DNA from: CAWAHD01 sp963781785
GTDB taxonomy: Bacteria; Planctomycetota; Planctomycetia; Isosphaerales; Isosphaeraceae
NCBI GenBank assembly: GCA_963781785.1
Contig: CAWAHD010000003.1
Location: 620,001-684,000, forward strand
Direction of reading: 5' to 3'
DNA length: 64,000 nucleotides
In this document: positions 18,421-27,827 of the stretch, piece after piece
Position numbering within the stretch: the stretch's first letter is position 1
Layout of the letters: each line of letters starts with the position of its first letter
The notes under the pieces: model-generated
What the model was told of the DNA's origin: nothing
Databases searched by the model: none
What the model saw: the letters and a program-made list of their open reading frames with translations, nothing else
Position numbers and translations under genes: made by a program

Positions 18421-18691
18421 GTGGCCGTACCCGATTTTCAATCCGTGATGTTGCCCTTCCTGGAGACTTTGCAGGATGGCAAGGAACGTACGATGCGGGA
18501 ACTGACGGAACAATTGGCGCTGGGGTTCAAGCTAACCGAGGAAGAGCGCCAGGAACATTTACCAAGCGGCCCGCAATCGTTGTTCTACAATTGCAGAGCT
18601 GATGATCGAGCACAACCTTGGCGTCACCAGGACCAAGACCTACGAACTGAAGGAAGTCTCCAACGACTTTTTTGACGAAAGTGAACTCTGA
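18421..18691 (+). pseudogene. Mrr restriction endonuclease remnant lacking the catalytic domain
   Basis: GTG 18421 begins an Mrr N-terminal winged-helix domain: 'VPDFQSVMLPFLETLQDGKE' then 'LTEEERQEHLPSGPQSLFYN'. At about 18585-18595 the similarity jumps, in another frame, to the Mrr C-terminus 'ELMIEHNLGVTRTKTYELKE' then 'VSNDFFDESEL' and a stop at 18689-18691. Mrr is normally about 300 residues; here about 55 N-terminal and 31 C-terminal residues remain and the whole endonuclease core is gone. This is an internal deletion, not a point error. Confidence 0.75.
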
Positions 18692-18797
18692 TTTCAAAAT
18701 GGAAGGCTTATCCAAAGCACGCGACTTCCTTCGACCGCCGGTCAGGATCTGCCACGGCCGAATACCTGGTCATGGGGCGTTTATGAAGAGGACAAAA

Positions 18798-19076
18798 ATG
18801 AGCCTGGAAACGAGGTCGACGGACGCGAAGGGCCGTGTCAGCCTGCCCAAAGCGTTCGCCAATGCAACGGTCGTCATCGAGCAGTTGAACGAGAACGAGC
18901 TGCGCATTCGCAAAGCATGTGTGATCCCGGTGGACGAAATCCGTTTCTCGGAAGCAGCGCCGATCGTACTGTCGGATCGGGAGCGTGAGCGGTTCTTGCA
19001 AGCGCTCGATCATCCGCCCAAGCCGAACGCCGCACTCTCTCGCCTGATAGCAGGGAAGGCCAAGAAACGTGGATGA
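18798..19076 (+). CDS. Antitoxin of a GNAT-toxin type module (orphan)
   Basis: A 92-aa protein with an AbrB-like DNA-binding start ('TDAKGRVSLPKAFANATVVI') and a C-terminal segment 'LSDRERERFLQALDHPPKPN' like the toxin-neutralising tail of DUF1778/TacA-type antitoxins. ATG 18798 has a GAGG ribosome site. Its stop overlaps the GTG of the following toxin remnant, the normal arrangement of such modules. The toxin gene is internally deleted, so this antitoxin is probably left without a target here. Confidence 0.65.
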   Translation: MSLETRSTDAKGRVSLPKAFANATVVIEQLNENELRIRKACVIPVDEIRFSEAAPIVLSDRERERFLQALDHPPKPNAALSRLIAGKAKKRG

Positions 19077-19226
19077 GTGGCGGATCGAGCAACTCGACCA
19101 CGGGCATATGCGGCACAGCTACGGCTGCGGCAAGCCCTCGGGCAACTCGGATTCTTGCCTTTGACGGACGACGAGATGCGGCTGTTCCTTCCCATGAGCA
19201 CCATCCGATCGGCCGCGCAGCCATAG
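19069..19226 (+). pseudogene. GNAT acetyltransferase toxin remnant with internal deletion
   Basis: GTG 19069 overlaps the antitoxin stop and starts MDEWRIEQLDHGHMRHSYGC, like the beginning of TacT-type toxins. Near 19130 it switches frame to 'QLGFLPLTDDEMRLFLPM', which is the end of the same family, closed by TAG at 19224-19226. The acetyl-CoA-binding core between them, roughly 100 residues, is missing. Confidence 0.6.
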
Positions 19227-19573
19227 CAAGTAAGGAACGAGGAGATGAAGGCTTCGACGGGCAAAACAATACGACGTTCTGGCCCGGAGAAGGCTGTTGG
19301 CCGTTCCCGAAACGAGCCTTCGGCCGGGACGGTCAGGCGTTGATCTCGGTACGAAACGGCGGGTATCTTCCGAGAATACGCTGCGAACTCCGCAGCGGCG
19401 CCTCCTTGCCAAGCGGCGCCACAGCGGTGACCGTGCGTCCGGCGTGCGGCACATCGCTCGCGAATTGGCCGATGCCTTGCGCCGGTTCCACGGTCGTTAT
19501 CGAGCCGTTGAGCGAGGGCAGTCCCATGCGAACCAACACATCCTTCCAGCGGCTTGAGCCGCACTCTTCGCCG
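19227..19573. other. Gene-free stretch
   Basis: No recognisable gene. A frame continues through it on the plus strand, but with no family features and no ribosome site. It may hold further unrecognised debris. Confidence 0.4.
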
Positions 19574-20017
19574 ATGCTCGCGCTCATTTTCTTTCTGGTC
19601 TTCCCTCCGCTCTGTCGTGCTCACGATGGAATTGCCAAACGCGCGGCTCAGCCACAAGCAAAACCCGCGCTGAAGGTCGGGATTCAGGTCGTTCTGAAGA
19701 CGTCCGACACTCCGCTCGACGACAACGGCAAGGCCATCTCGATCAAGGACAATCTCAGGACCTGGATCGAGAAGATCGATGGCGAGCGGGTCTTGCTGGT
19801 TGTAAGCGACGTCATGAAGGCGGGCTGGGTCCGGAGCGAGCAGGTTCTCCCCCGCGACGAGTCCCTCGCTCGGATGCTGGCAACCTGTGTTGACGCGTCG
19901 ATCCGCGCCGGCAAACGGTCCGTCGCGGAGGCGACCGCAGAACCTCAATCGGCTGGCTCGAGCGCGCCAACGAATAGCCATCCCAATACACTTGGACGCG
20001 CGATCGAATTCTGTTGA
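19574..20017 (+). pseudogene. Secreted TPR-type protein shortened by internal deletion
   Basis: ATG 19574 starts a signal peptide (MLALIFFLVFPPLCRA). Next comes a beta domain 'KDNLRTWIEKIDGERVLLVV' with 'GWVRSEQVLPRDES', typical of planctomycete secreted proteins that continue into TPR repeats. Here the sequence jumps directly to 'LARMLATCVDASIRAGKRSV', a motif normally near the end of those proteins. The repeat array between is missing. The frame stays open (147 codons), so a short protein may still be made. Confidence 0.5.
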
Positions 20018-20078
20018 CGATCATCATTTCACTTCCTACCAGGGGTAGAGAAGCAGTGCTCCGTGGGCCTGAGGCCGG

Positions 20079-20333
20079 TCATTCCCCGACGAATTGCCTC
20101 CGAACCTGCTCATGAGTTTGGAACTGACCGGCATCGATTCGACCGCGGATCTCACGACAATGGGCGCGGAACTTGGGACTCCTCTCAACGAGGAAATCGA
20201 TGAGGTCGTCATCGAGGGGGATCACGGCGTAACGCCCCTGACCCTGGGATTCCACTACGATGCCATCGGTGCCTGCGGCCTTGAGGATCTCGCCGATCGG
20301 TGTATTCGGGTCGTCGACAGGCTGTACACTCAT
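20079..20333 (-). CDS. Antitoxin of a RelE/ParE-type toxin-antitoxin pair
   Basis: An 84-aa protein starting MSVQPVDDPNTPIGEILKAA, with 'GIVVESQGQGRYAVIPLDDD', a Phd/YefM-like N-terminal pattern, and an acidic/helical tail. Its ATG overlaps the toxin stop (ATGA), so the toxin gene comes first in this module. Assignment rests on the partner and gene size; the exact antitoxin family is not certain. Confidence 0.7.
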   Translation of the reverse strand: MSVQPVDDPNTPIGEILKAAGTDGIVVESQGQGRYAVIPLDDDLIDFLVERSPKFRAHCREIRGRIDAGQFQTHEQVRRQFVGE

Positions 20334-20614
20334 GGCGATCCTCCGAGGTAATCAATGGAATCCTGCTTGGTGAGGATCTCGACGATGACGACGGCTTCTT
20401 CTTGGATATCGTAGAACACGCAGAATTCGCCGACACGAAGGCGGTACTGGGTTGGCGAGGGCTCACGGAGCCGCTTGATTCGCGACTTGCTTGTCAATGT
20501 CGGGTTCACACTCAGTATCTGCTCAATTTGATCGAGGATGGTGCTTCGGTCGAAGCCTTTCAACTTCTTGAGTCGCTCGACAGCCTCATTTGAGTATCGT
20601 ATCGCGAAGCCCAT
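20330..20614 (-). CDS. RelE/ParE-superfamily toxin
   Basis: A 94-aa protein with the RelE/ParE fold pattern: 'GFAIRYSNEAVERLKKLKGF' at the start, basic residues in 'TSKSRIKRLREP', and the final strands 'YRLRVGEFCVFYDIQEEAVV' with 'VEILTKQ'. It lacks obvious damage and overlaps the antitoxin start by four bases, so this module looks functional. RelE members cut mRNA on the ribosome and ParE members inhibit gyrase; the sequence does not let me choose. Confidence 0.8.
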   Translation of the reverse strand: MGFAIRYSNEAVERLKKLKGFDRSTILDQIEQILSVNPTLTSKSRIKRLREPSPTQYRLRVGEFCVFYDIQEEAVVIVEILTKQDSIDYLGGSP

Positions 20615-21494
20615 TCCGCAACTCCCGGCCCACTCTCATTCTAACAGCCTCGTCGAGTCCGACATGCAATTATTTCCGTCCTCGGGCCTGCGCCTTGGTT
20701 GGTGCCCGGCGCCATCGCGATACTCCCCATCCGTCACCCGCCGCGCACCCCCGCTACCCGAGTCGGTCTTGAAATGAGGCGTTCACACCGCTTCGGATCT
20801 GTAAGATCTCCCCGGGGCTTTCTTCCCGACTCGCTGCCTGCTCGTTGCGTAACAAAAACGCTCGGTCGCGAAGCTCGCCCCAGGATGCCTCGCCCCGGGG
20901 CGCCGGGGACCGTGGCAGTCAGAAGTGCGCGGCTTAGCGGGAACCCAGTCGTCGACGAACGGCCGTACGCGGCCACCGGGAGCCAGTCCGCTGGGATGGG
21001 TAACAGATGTCCATCACTATGGATGCGACCGGGGCCGTCTTAGCGTCGCCTAACTTTCTTCTGGGAAATGAGGCATCTCCCATGTTGAGAGCCCCTTGCG
21101 CCCCTACTGATCGAAACCTACCGTACGGTAGCATGGGGAGTTCCGCGCACCACGTTGCATAATTGAAGTATCAAACAATTCGTGCGACGGCCAGGTCGAG
21201 GCCGTCTCTTTCTGTTGCGCACATCCGGTCGGTCCAACCGACCTGTCAATGCACCCCGATCCAGGCGACTGTGTGCTCGTAGGACAGGCTTTCCAGCCTG
21301 ACGGCCGAGCGTAGGTCAGGCTTTCCAGCCTGACGGCCCAACGCAGGTCAGGCTTTCCAGCCTGACGGCCCAACGTCGGTCAGGCTTTCCAGCCTGACGC
21401 ACTGCATCCTTTGTCCCCCGCTCCCGCTCGGGATCAACTCATGTACGACTCCACTGCATGAACACGGAAACTTAACAACGAGGAACATCCGGCA
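20615..21494. other. Long gene-free stretch
   Basis: No gene is seen in these 880 bases. They contain a perfect 14-base palindrome (CTACCGTACGGTAG at 21118-21131) and the tandem hairpin repeat listed separately. This is the longest empty stretch near the debris region. Confidence 0.6.
21283..21400. repeat. Four tandem palindromic repeats, 32-base period
   Basis: GTCAGGCTTTCCAGCCTGAC occurs at the core of four units beginning near 21283, 21314, 21346 and 21378; the first unit has a one-base change (GACAGG). Each core is a hairpin (GTCAGGCT / AGCCTGAC, loop TTCC). Units are joined by a short variable spacer beginning GGCC. The spacers are too short for a CRISPR array. Confidence 0.9.
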
Positions 21495-23441
21495 ATGGCG
21501 ACATCGCAACGCCGCTTAGATGCGAATCGACGCAACTGCCTCAAGTCGACCGGGGCCAGGACAGTGAACGGCCGTTCCGTATCACGTCTCAACGGCCTGA
21601 AACATGGCCTGACGGCCAAGACCGTGGTGATTCCCAGCGAGGATCCCGCGGAGTATCACCAGCTCCTGGCGGACGTTTCCGGTACGCTTGTGCCGAGAAA
21701 CCGGATTGAAACGATTTTGACGGCTCAAATCGCGCACGCATCGTGGATGCACGACCGCGTCGTGCGTGCCCAAACCGCGCGGCTCACGTCGGCGATCGAA
21801 GGGGCCGCTGATGTTGCACTCGAGGAGGTCTACAACCTGGGCGCCCGGCTGTTCCACGATCGAAGAGTTCCCACCGCGATCTCGGGCGCGATCCCCTGGA
21901 ATCATGTCGGGCCGCGGACCTCCCACTCGGGAGCCGCGATTGACCCGGACGATCCCGCGCGGATCGTGCGGAAGCTCTCCACCACCGTTCACGGCTGCGA
22001 TTGGATGCTGAAAGAGTGGTCGGCTCTGAGGGCGCTCCTTGAGCAAGGAGGGGCCTGGCAGGGCAACCATAAATTCATGGCAGTGAGACTACTGGGTCAC
22101 CAGCCCATCGACTGTTGGAAATCCAGGGAGATTTCGACCCTCTACGTCGCGGCCTGGTCGCTCAATTCCTTGCGCGGCAACGCGTACTCCGAGATCCGTA
22201 GCGACCTGGGGGCGACCGAGTACAAGCACTACACGCGGCGGGTGCGGGGCACATGGACAGATATGATCAATGCGATGGACCACGAGAACGCGCGGCGAGT
22301 GCTCATCGGGATCGTCGATCGGGCGATCGAACGAGTGCAGGCGCACCGCGCTTTAGCCCAGGAGCGGGCCGCGCGCGACGAGGCACGCCGGGCCGACTGT
22401 CTGTCGTTCGACGACAGCCACGAGGGAGAGCTCCAGAGGCGGTACGAAACGAGCAATCATCGTAAGTTCACCCGGTCCATCAATGAATTCTTTAAGTTTC
22501 GCCGCGCCGCCGAGGAAAATGGGTGCGAGGAGTTCCTGGAAGCCGGCGAGATTGGCGATCAAGGCGACACGTCAGCCGCTCCAGAGGTCTGCGATCCGGA
22601 GCCTGACAATTGCCACAATCCCACCCTACCGCAAACTGCGGATTTACAACCCACGGCGGACGACTCGAACAATCCGCAAACGGATGACGATCGACCGGCA
22701 ACGGACAACCCCTCCAGTTCCATCGATCCGCAAAGTGAGAACCGAGAATCGGCGACGGACAACATCTCAATCGCTCCTCGATTTTTGCGAACCGAAGCCA
22801 ATGAGCCTCACCAAGCCGCACCAGACACCCCCGACCAATGCGCAGTCGATATCAAACCACACGATCGCGGCGCGGTCGATTGCGAAATCGAACGGAATGA
22901 CACGAACACGGCTGGAACTGAAAAGGACCCGCGCCGACGGGTTTCATCCGCCACAAAGCTACTCGTCTCCCTGATCTTGGTGTTCGCCGCGGCTCTCTGG
23001 GCGGCCGTCGCTGGCCGCGCGGCTGCCAGCCATGAACGCGTTGCTCTCGAGTCACGCGATGGCCCGGCCATCCCACGCCGGGCGAAGCCCGCGCGCGTCG
23101 CTGCCGATGAGCCACAACACCCAGCCGCAGCTCAGGTTCAGGAGCATGAAGCAAAAAGGAACAGCACACCCGGAACGGCGGAATCCAGAAAATTCTCATG
23201 CGGGTTAGAGGCAGACCGTGCAGTAGTGATAATGAGGGGCACGGTTGTGGCCGGCGGTCTTTGGGGGCTTGATTCATGGCGAGCGGACAGCAAGGGGCAT
23301 TTCTCCGAGAAATCCACCAGTTGTTCGGCGCGGGCACCGTCGTCGGGCTTGGCGACGAGGACCTGGTCGGCCAATTCGCCGCGCGGCGGGACGAGGCTGC
23401 ATTCGCGGCACTGGTCACGCGTCACGGGCCGATGGTGTTGA
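21495..23441 (+). CDS. Planctomycete conserved protein with membrane helix
   Basis: A frame of 648 codons begins MATSQRRLDANRRNCLKSTG and 'SVSRLNGLKHGLTAKTVV', the hallmark N-terminus of a large planctomycete family of unknown function. Residues 1-330 are the conserved part. Residues about 370-480 are low-complexity and rich in Asp, Asn, Pro and Thr. A membrane helix ('LLVSLILVFAAALWAAVAG') lies near residues 497-515. The frame overlaps the next gene by 166 bases, and the overlapping part has no protein-like features, so the true end is probably upstream of 23276 with a stop hidden by an indel. Confidence 0.75.
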   Translation: MATSQRRLDANRRNCLKSTGARTVNGRSVSRLNGLKHGLTAKTVVIPSEDPAEYHQLLADVSGTLVPRNRIETILTAQIAHASWMHDRVVRAQTARLTSAIEGAADVALEEVYNLGARLFHDRRVPTAISGAIPWNHVGPRTSHSGAAIDPDDPARIVRKLSTTVHGCDWMLKEWSALRALLEQGGAWQGNHKFMAVRLLGHQPIDCWKSREISTLYVAAWSLNSLRGNAYSEIRSDLGATEYKHYTRRVRGTWTDMINAMDHENARRVLIGIVDRAIERVQAHRALAQERAARDEARRADCLSFDDSHEGELQRRYETSNHRKFTRSINEFFKFRRAAEENGCEEFLEAGEIGDQGDTSAAPEVCDPEPDNCHNPTLPQTADLQPTADDSNNPQTDDDRPATDNPSSSIDPQSENRESATDNISIAPRFLRTEANEPHQAAPDTPDQCAVDIKPHDRGAVDCEIERNDTNTAGTEKDPRRRVSSATKLLVSLILVFAAALWAAVAGRAAASHERVALESRDGPAIPRRAKPARVAADEPQHPAAAQVQEHEAKRNSTPGTAESRKFSCGLEADRAVVIMRGTVVAGGLWGLDSWRADSKGHFSEKSTSCSARAPSSGLATRTWSANSPRGGTRLHSRHWSRVTGRWC

Positions 23442-26400
23442 GCGTCTGTCGCCGGCGGCTGCGCGACCCGCGCGATGCGGAGGATGCCTTCCAGGCGACC
23501 TTCCTGGTCTTGATCCGCAAAGCCGGCTCGATCCAGAAGCCGCATCTGCTGGGGCCCTGGCTGTATGGAGTCGCCGATCGGGTGGCGCGGCGAGCGCAGA
23601 AAATCGCTGCCCGCAGAGTCGAGCGCGACCGGATCGCGGTCAATACGGAGCCAGCCGACGTGGAAGATACTGGGCGGGCCGGTCGATCCGCCGAGCAGAA
23701 TGAGTTGCGAGCCGTCCTCGATCAGGAGATCAATCGACTGCCGGAAACGTTGCGGCTACCGGTCGTGCTTTGCCACGTCGAGGGTCTGAGCCAGCCGGAA
23801 GCGGCTGTACGGCTCCGGACAACGCCAGACGGTGTCCGCGGCCGGTTGGCTCGGCGCGCGAAACGCTTCGATCGAGGCTGACCCGACGCGGATTCGCCCT
23901 GACCGGCGGAGTCTTGACCCTCGACCTCGCGGCCGATACTGCCTGGTCGGCACCGTCGGCTCGCTTGACCGAGGCGACTCTGGGGATGGGACGCGCCGGA
24001 GCCGCGCCGCCCTATGCGGTGGCATCCCTTGCGGCAGGAGTCGTTCGAGCCATGTCTTTCTTCAGTTTGAAGGTGATCGCCGGGGTCGGCGCCGCGCTGG
24101 CGGTGGCCATCGCTGCCGCGATCGCGACCGGGATCGGCACAGTGAGAACCAGCGACGGGGCCACGGCCGTGGTGAACCGGTCCGATCAGCCCACAGTTAA
24201 ACCGCAAGACACCTCCCAGCCTGGAAAAGCCGAGCGACCTCCGGCAGTTGCCGCGCTCCCCGGAAACCAGCCGCTCGAGATCACGATCGAAGCGCGCGAC
24301 CTCTTTACCGACAAGCCCATCCCGGACGTGCAGCTTATGCTCAACGTGCCGTCAACCACGCTCTCGAACCCGAAAGCGACCACCGACAAGTCGGGCACCG
24401 CCCGTTTCTCTCTTGCCGGCGCGGCGGGTATCAAGTGGATGAAAGCTTTTGCCACCCGCGAGGGTTTCGTTCCTCTTGGCATCATGTGGTCTTACAACGA
24501 CCCGGGCTCGGTCGCGCCGCCCGGCCACTGGCTCTTTCAGATGGAAAAAGCAACGACCATCACCGGCCGCGTCCTCGATCAGGACAACAATCCGCTGGCG
24601 GGCGCCACCGTCTTCATCAGTGCGAGCAAGCGCTATCCCAGGTCTGAACAATGGGTTGCCGTCGGGTATGAGCAGGCTTCGACGGACGCGCGGGGCCGCT
24701 GGTCTTACTCGGGCGTACCCGAGCGGCCGGATGCCGTCAGTCTGGCGGCTCATCACCCGCTTTGCCTGTCCGAACTTGCGTCGTTCCAGGAGAAGGAATT
24801 CACGCCTCTTGCCGCACTTCGAGATGGCTCTGCGGTTCTCCGCCTCGAGCGCGGCACGCGCATCGAGGGGACAGTCGTCGGGCCCGATCATCGGCCGGTG
24901 CCCAACGCCGAAATCTTCTACGGAGAAGGGCGGAGGTTCGGCAACTCCGTACCCTCCATGAAAGCCGACGCTCGCGGCCGGTTCACGGTCGGGATCAAGC
25001 CCGGCACGGTGACGAGCCTCACGGCTCAATGTGCCGGATTTGGTCCAGCGGGTCAGGCCATCCGGGTCGGCACGGAAACCCAACAGCTCACTCTCACGCT
25101 TCACCCAGCCCAGAAGATCGGTGGTCGGGTCGTCGATCGCGCCGGCAAGCCGGTCGCCAAAGCAAGCCTCACCGTGGGATGGTCGCCGGTCAGGCGCGAG
25201 ACCTCGGGGCGAGGGTCCGAAGCAATCTCGCGCGAGTTGACGACCGACGCGGACGGCCGATTCGCGTGGAACGACGCGCCCGGCGATGGGGTTCACGCGG
25301 AAGTTTATGCCGCTGGCTACTTGGGGCGGGCCGTACGGTTGTCGATCGGGCTCCAGAACGAAATCGTCCTGACAGCCGCAACCAAGATCAAAGGCACCGT
25401 ATTCGACAAAGAGACCGGCCAGATCGTCCCGCTGTTCACGCTCACGTACAGCGCCGTCTGGAATCCCGGCGAGGGCCTGATCTCGCAGCGGATCTCGGGG
25501 ATGGACCGGGATGCCCGGAAAGCGCCGGGATCATTCGAGTATACCTTTGACCGCGCGGCGGAACAGCTCGTCGTGCGCGTCGAGAGCGACAATCATCTGC
25601 CGGCGGAATCGGAGCCGTTTGTGCCCGATGGCTCGACGCGCGAGCTCACATTCCGCCTGACCAGGGCTCGTCCGGTCGCCGGCAGGATCATCAATGCGGA
25701 GGAAACTCCCGCGCGTGACGTGATCGTTTACCTGGTTCCCGCCGGAGAGCAGCTTAATATCGAGAATGGCGACGTTCGTGAGTCGTACCGGCGGGGTTCG
25801 ATCCAGGGAAAAACCGCGGTGGATGGCGGCTTTTCGCTTCCCCCCCAGCGCAACGACTACCAGCTCGTGGCCTTGAGCGACGCCGGCATTGTCACGGCTC
25901 GTCGTCGCGATCTCCATGGCAATGACTCTCTCCAGCTCCGGCCATGGGCGCGCGTGGCCGGCAGTGTGAAGATCGATGGCAAGCCGGCCGCCGGCGTCTG
26001 GCTGTCCGATAGCCCCGAGGACCTGGAACCGTGGGTCGAGGGCGCGCCCCGCGTAAATCACCGGCTCTACCAGGAGACGGACTCAGCCGGACGATTCGAG
26101 TTCACCCGGGTCATGCCTGGGCGCCACTCGCTGGGCCACTCCGTGCCGAACGGGGCTCCCAATCGTCGGTGGTTCATCAGGATGGCCACATTCGACGCCG
26201 AGAGCGGCCAGACGATCAACCTGAATATCGGCAGCGGCGGGCGCTCCGTGACCGGACGGCTCGTGCTGCCGACATCGACCGGGTGGATGGTCAGGCGAGC
26301 CTCGATCGAGCCGAGCGGCGCGGGGGACCCGTTAAGAGTGCGCGGTGTGCAGGTGTTCGAAGACGGCCGTTTCCGCGCTGAGGATCTGGAGCCTGGCGAA

Positions 26401-27014
26401 TACAGGCTATTGATCAAGATCCACGAGCCGCCGCCGGCAGACGAATGTGGCTGGGGCCGGCTGATCGCTGGGTTTTCCCACATGTTCAAGGTCCCTGGCG
26501 TCGTGAAGGGAGGTCTCTTCGACCTTGGCAGCCTGGAACCGGTCGAGATCGGAGGCCAGCCCTTGAAGATCGGCGACGACGCCCCGTCTTTCACGGTGAA
26601 AACACTGGACGGCAGGGACCTCAGTCTGGCCGAGCTCAAGGGTAAGCTGGTCCTGCTCGACTTCTGGGCGACCTGGTGCGCCCCTGCGTCGCCGAGCTGT
26701 CAAACCTCAAGGCCGTCCACGAGGCGCTGGGCACGACCCCCCAGTTCGTGATGGTTGCCTTGAGCGTCGATGAGAAGCCGGACGACGTTCGAAGGTTCGT
26801 GAAGGCCGAGAAGCTCGCGTGGCTGCAAGGCTATCTCGGCCCGGACTCGCCCGTGGCGGCCGCTTACGGCGCCACCGCCATCCCGGCGACCTTCTTGATC
26901 GGTCCCGACGGTCGCGTCCTCGCCCGTGATCTCAAGGGTGAACAGACGCGAAGGGCGATCGAGAAGGCACTCGGGCCGTTGAAACCGTCCCCTGCCGGCT
27001 CGCCGCGGAAATGA
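23276..27014 (+). CDS. ECF sigma factor fused to membrane helix, regulatory-like repeats and a TlpA-type thioredoxin (two frameshifts)
   Basis: About 1245 residues in three frames. The N-terminus is an ECF sigma factor ('DAEDAFQATFLVLIRKAGSI' in region 2; 'EGLSQPEAAVRLRTTPDGVR' in region 4). One missing G near 23853 leads to 'ARETLRSRLTRRGFALTGG' and a membrane helix ('VIAGVGAALAVAIAAAIATG'). Some 800 residues of carboxypeptidase-regulatory-like beta repeats follow. The C-terminus is a redoxin: 'GDDAPSFTVKTLDGRDLSLA', 'VLLDFWATWCAP', then after a shift 'CVAELSNLKAVHEALG' and 'TAIPATFLIGPDGRVL'. Restoring one C in a C-run near 26689 recreates WCAPC, so the catalytic CxxC is intact. The thioredoxin should face outside and the sigma domain inside. 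Confidence 0.85.
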
Positions 27015-27084
27015 TCCAGGCTCCGGCAATCTGGACATGTTCGTCTGAACACATCGCATTCGGCTGAACGGGTGATCTCCGCTC

Positions 27085-27113
27085 TTGCGGAATGGCGATG
27101 CACCGACTATATT
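27085..27113 (+). promoter_or_regulatory. Probable housekeeping promoter of the alpha operon
   Basis: TTGCGG (27085-27090) and TATATT (27108-27113) are separated by 17 bases, a good sigma70-type match in GC-rich DNA. It lies about 100 bases before rpmJ and after the sigma-thioredoxin gene. Confidence 0.6.
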
Positions 27114-27214
27114 GGTTAATTCGGCCGGGGCCGTGACGATATTGTTTTCGGGATCATGCTGACTTTTCGGCTGTTAAATTGGAGCCGAGAGCCGAGCGAA
27201 GTGATTGAATCATC

Positions 27215-27328
27215 ATGAAAGTGCGATCGAGCGTGAAGCGGATTTGCGAGAACTGCAAGATTGTGCGCCGCCAGGGAAAGGTGTATGTGATCTGCACCAA
27301 TCCGCGTCACAAGCAACGGCAGGGATAG
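27215..27328 (+). CDS. rpmJ: 50S ribosomal protein L36
   Basis: A 37-residue protein starting MKVRSSVKRICENCKIVRRQ, with the zinc-binding pattern CENC...C...H ('CTNPRHKQRQG'). It is the full length of the family and opens the alpha operon, upstream of rpsM. It was identified directly from the bases at 27215-27328. Genes that often precede it (secY, map, infA) are not here. Confidence 0.95.
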   Translation: MKVRSSVKRICENCKIVRRQGKVYVICTNPRHKQRQG

Positions 27329-27406
27329 ATAAAAAAGGCCGATGCCGGTCCATCGTGCCCGGTCAAGCTCGATCGGTTGAGAAGAAAACCCTCGGAGACA
27401 GGACGG

Positions 27407-27788
27407 ATGCCGCGCATTCTCGGTGTCGATATTCCTAACGATAAGCACACGCTGATCTCGCTCCAGTACATCTACGGCGTCGGCGCGCATCTGGCGGGCG
27501 AGCTGTGCCAGCGCACGGGGATCGACCCGAACCGGCGCGCGGGACCTGTCGGATGACGACCTGGCCAAGCTGGCCTCGCTGTTGGACAACGAATACACGG
27601 TCGAGGGCCAGCTTCGCCGCCAGGTGCAACAGAGCATCGCCCGGCTGCGCGACATCGGCTGTTACCGTGGCCTGCGGCACCGCAAGGGGCTGCCGGTTCG
27701 CGGCCAGCGCACGCGCACCAACGCCCGGACTCGGAAGGGACCGCGGAAGACGGTCGCCGGCAAGAAGGGCGTCAAGGAGCTGCGGTAA
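27407..27788 (+). CDS. rpsM: 30S ribosomal protein S13 (frameshifted)
   Basis: The first frame reads MPRILGVDIPNDKHTLISLQ then 'GIDPNRRA'; the second continues 'DLSDDDLAKLASLLDNEYTV' and ends with the usual basic tail 'GLPVRGQRTRTNARTRKGPR'. The frame breaks within a CGCGCG run at about 27534-27544; the family expects 'RARDLSDDD', so two bases are probably missing. S13 is essential and single-copy, so this is best read as a sequence error. It lies in the usual place between rpmJ and rpsK. Confidence 0.9.
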
Positions 27789-27827
27789 GAAAATCGATTG
27801 ATTCAGAAGACCAGGAGACGCGCAACC

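Noticed and set aside
19010..19981. 323-codon minus-strand frame
   Set aside because: It runs antisense across the antitoxin/toxin remnants and the secreted protein and has no family features.
21283..21400. CRISPR array
   Set aside because: Repeats are regular, but the spacers are only about 8-12 bases and nearly the same; no cas genes are present.
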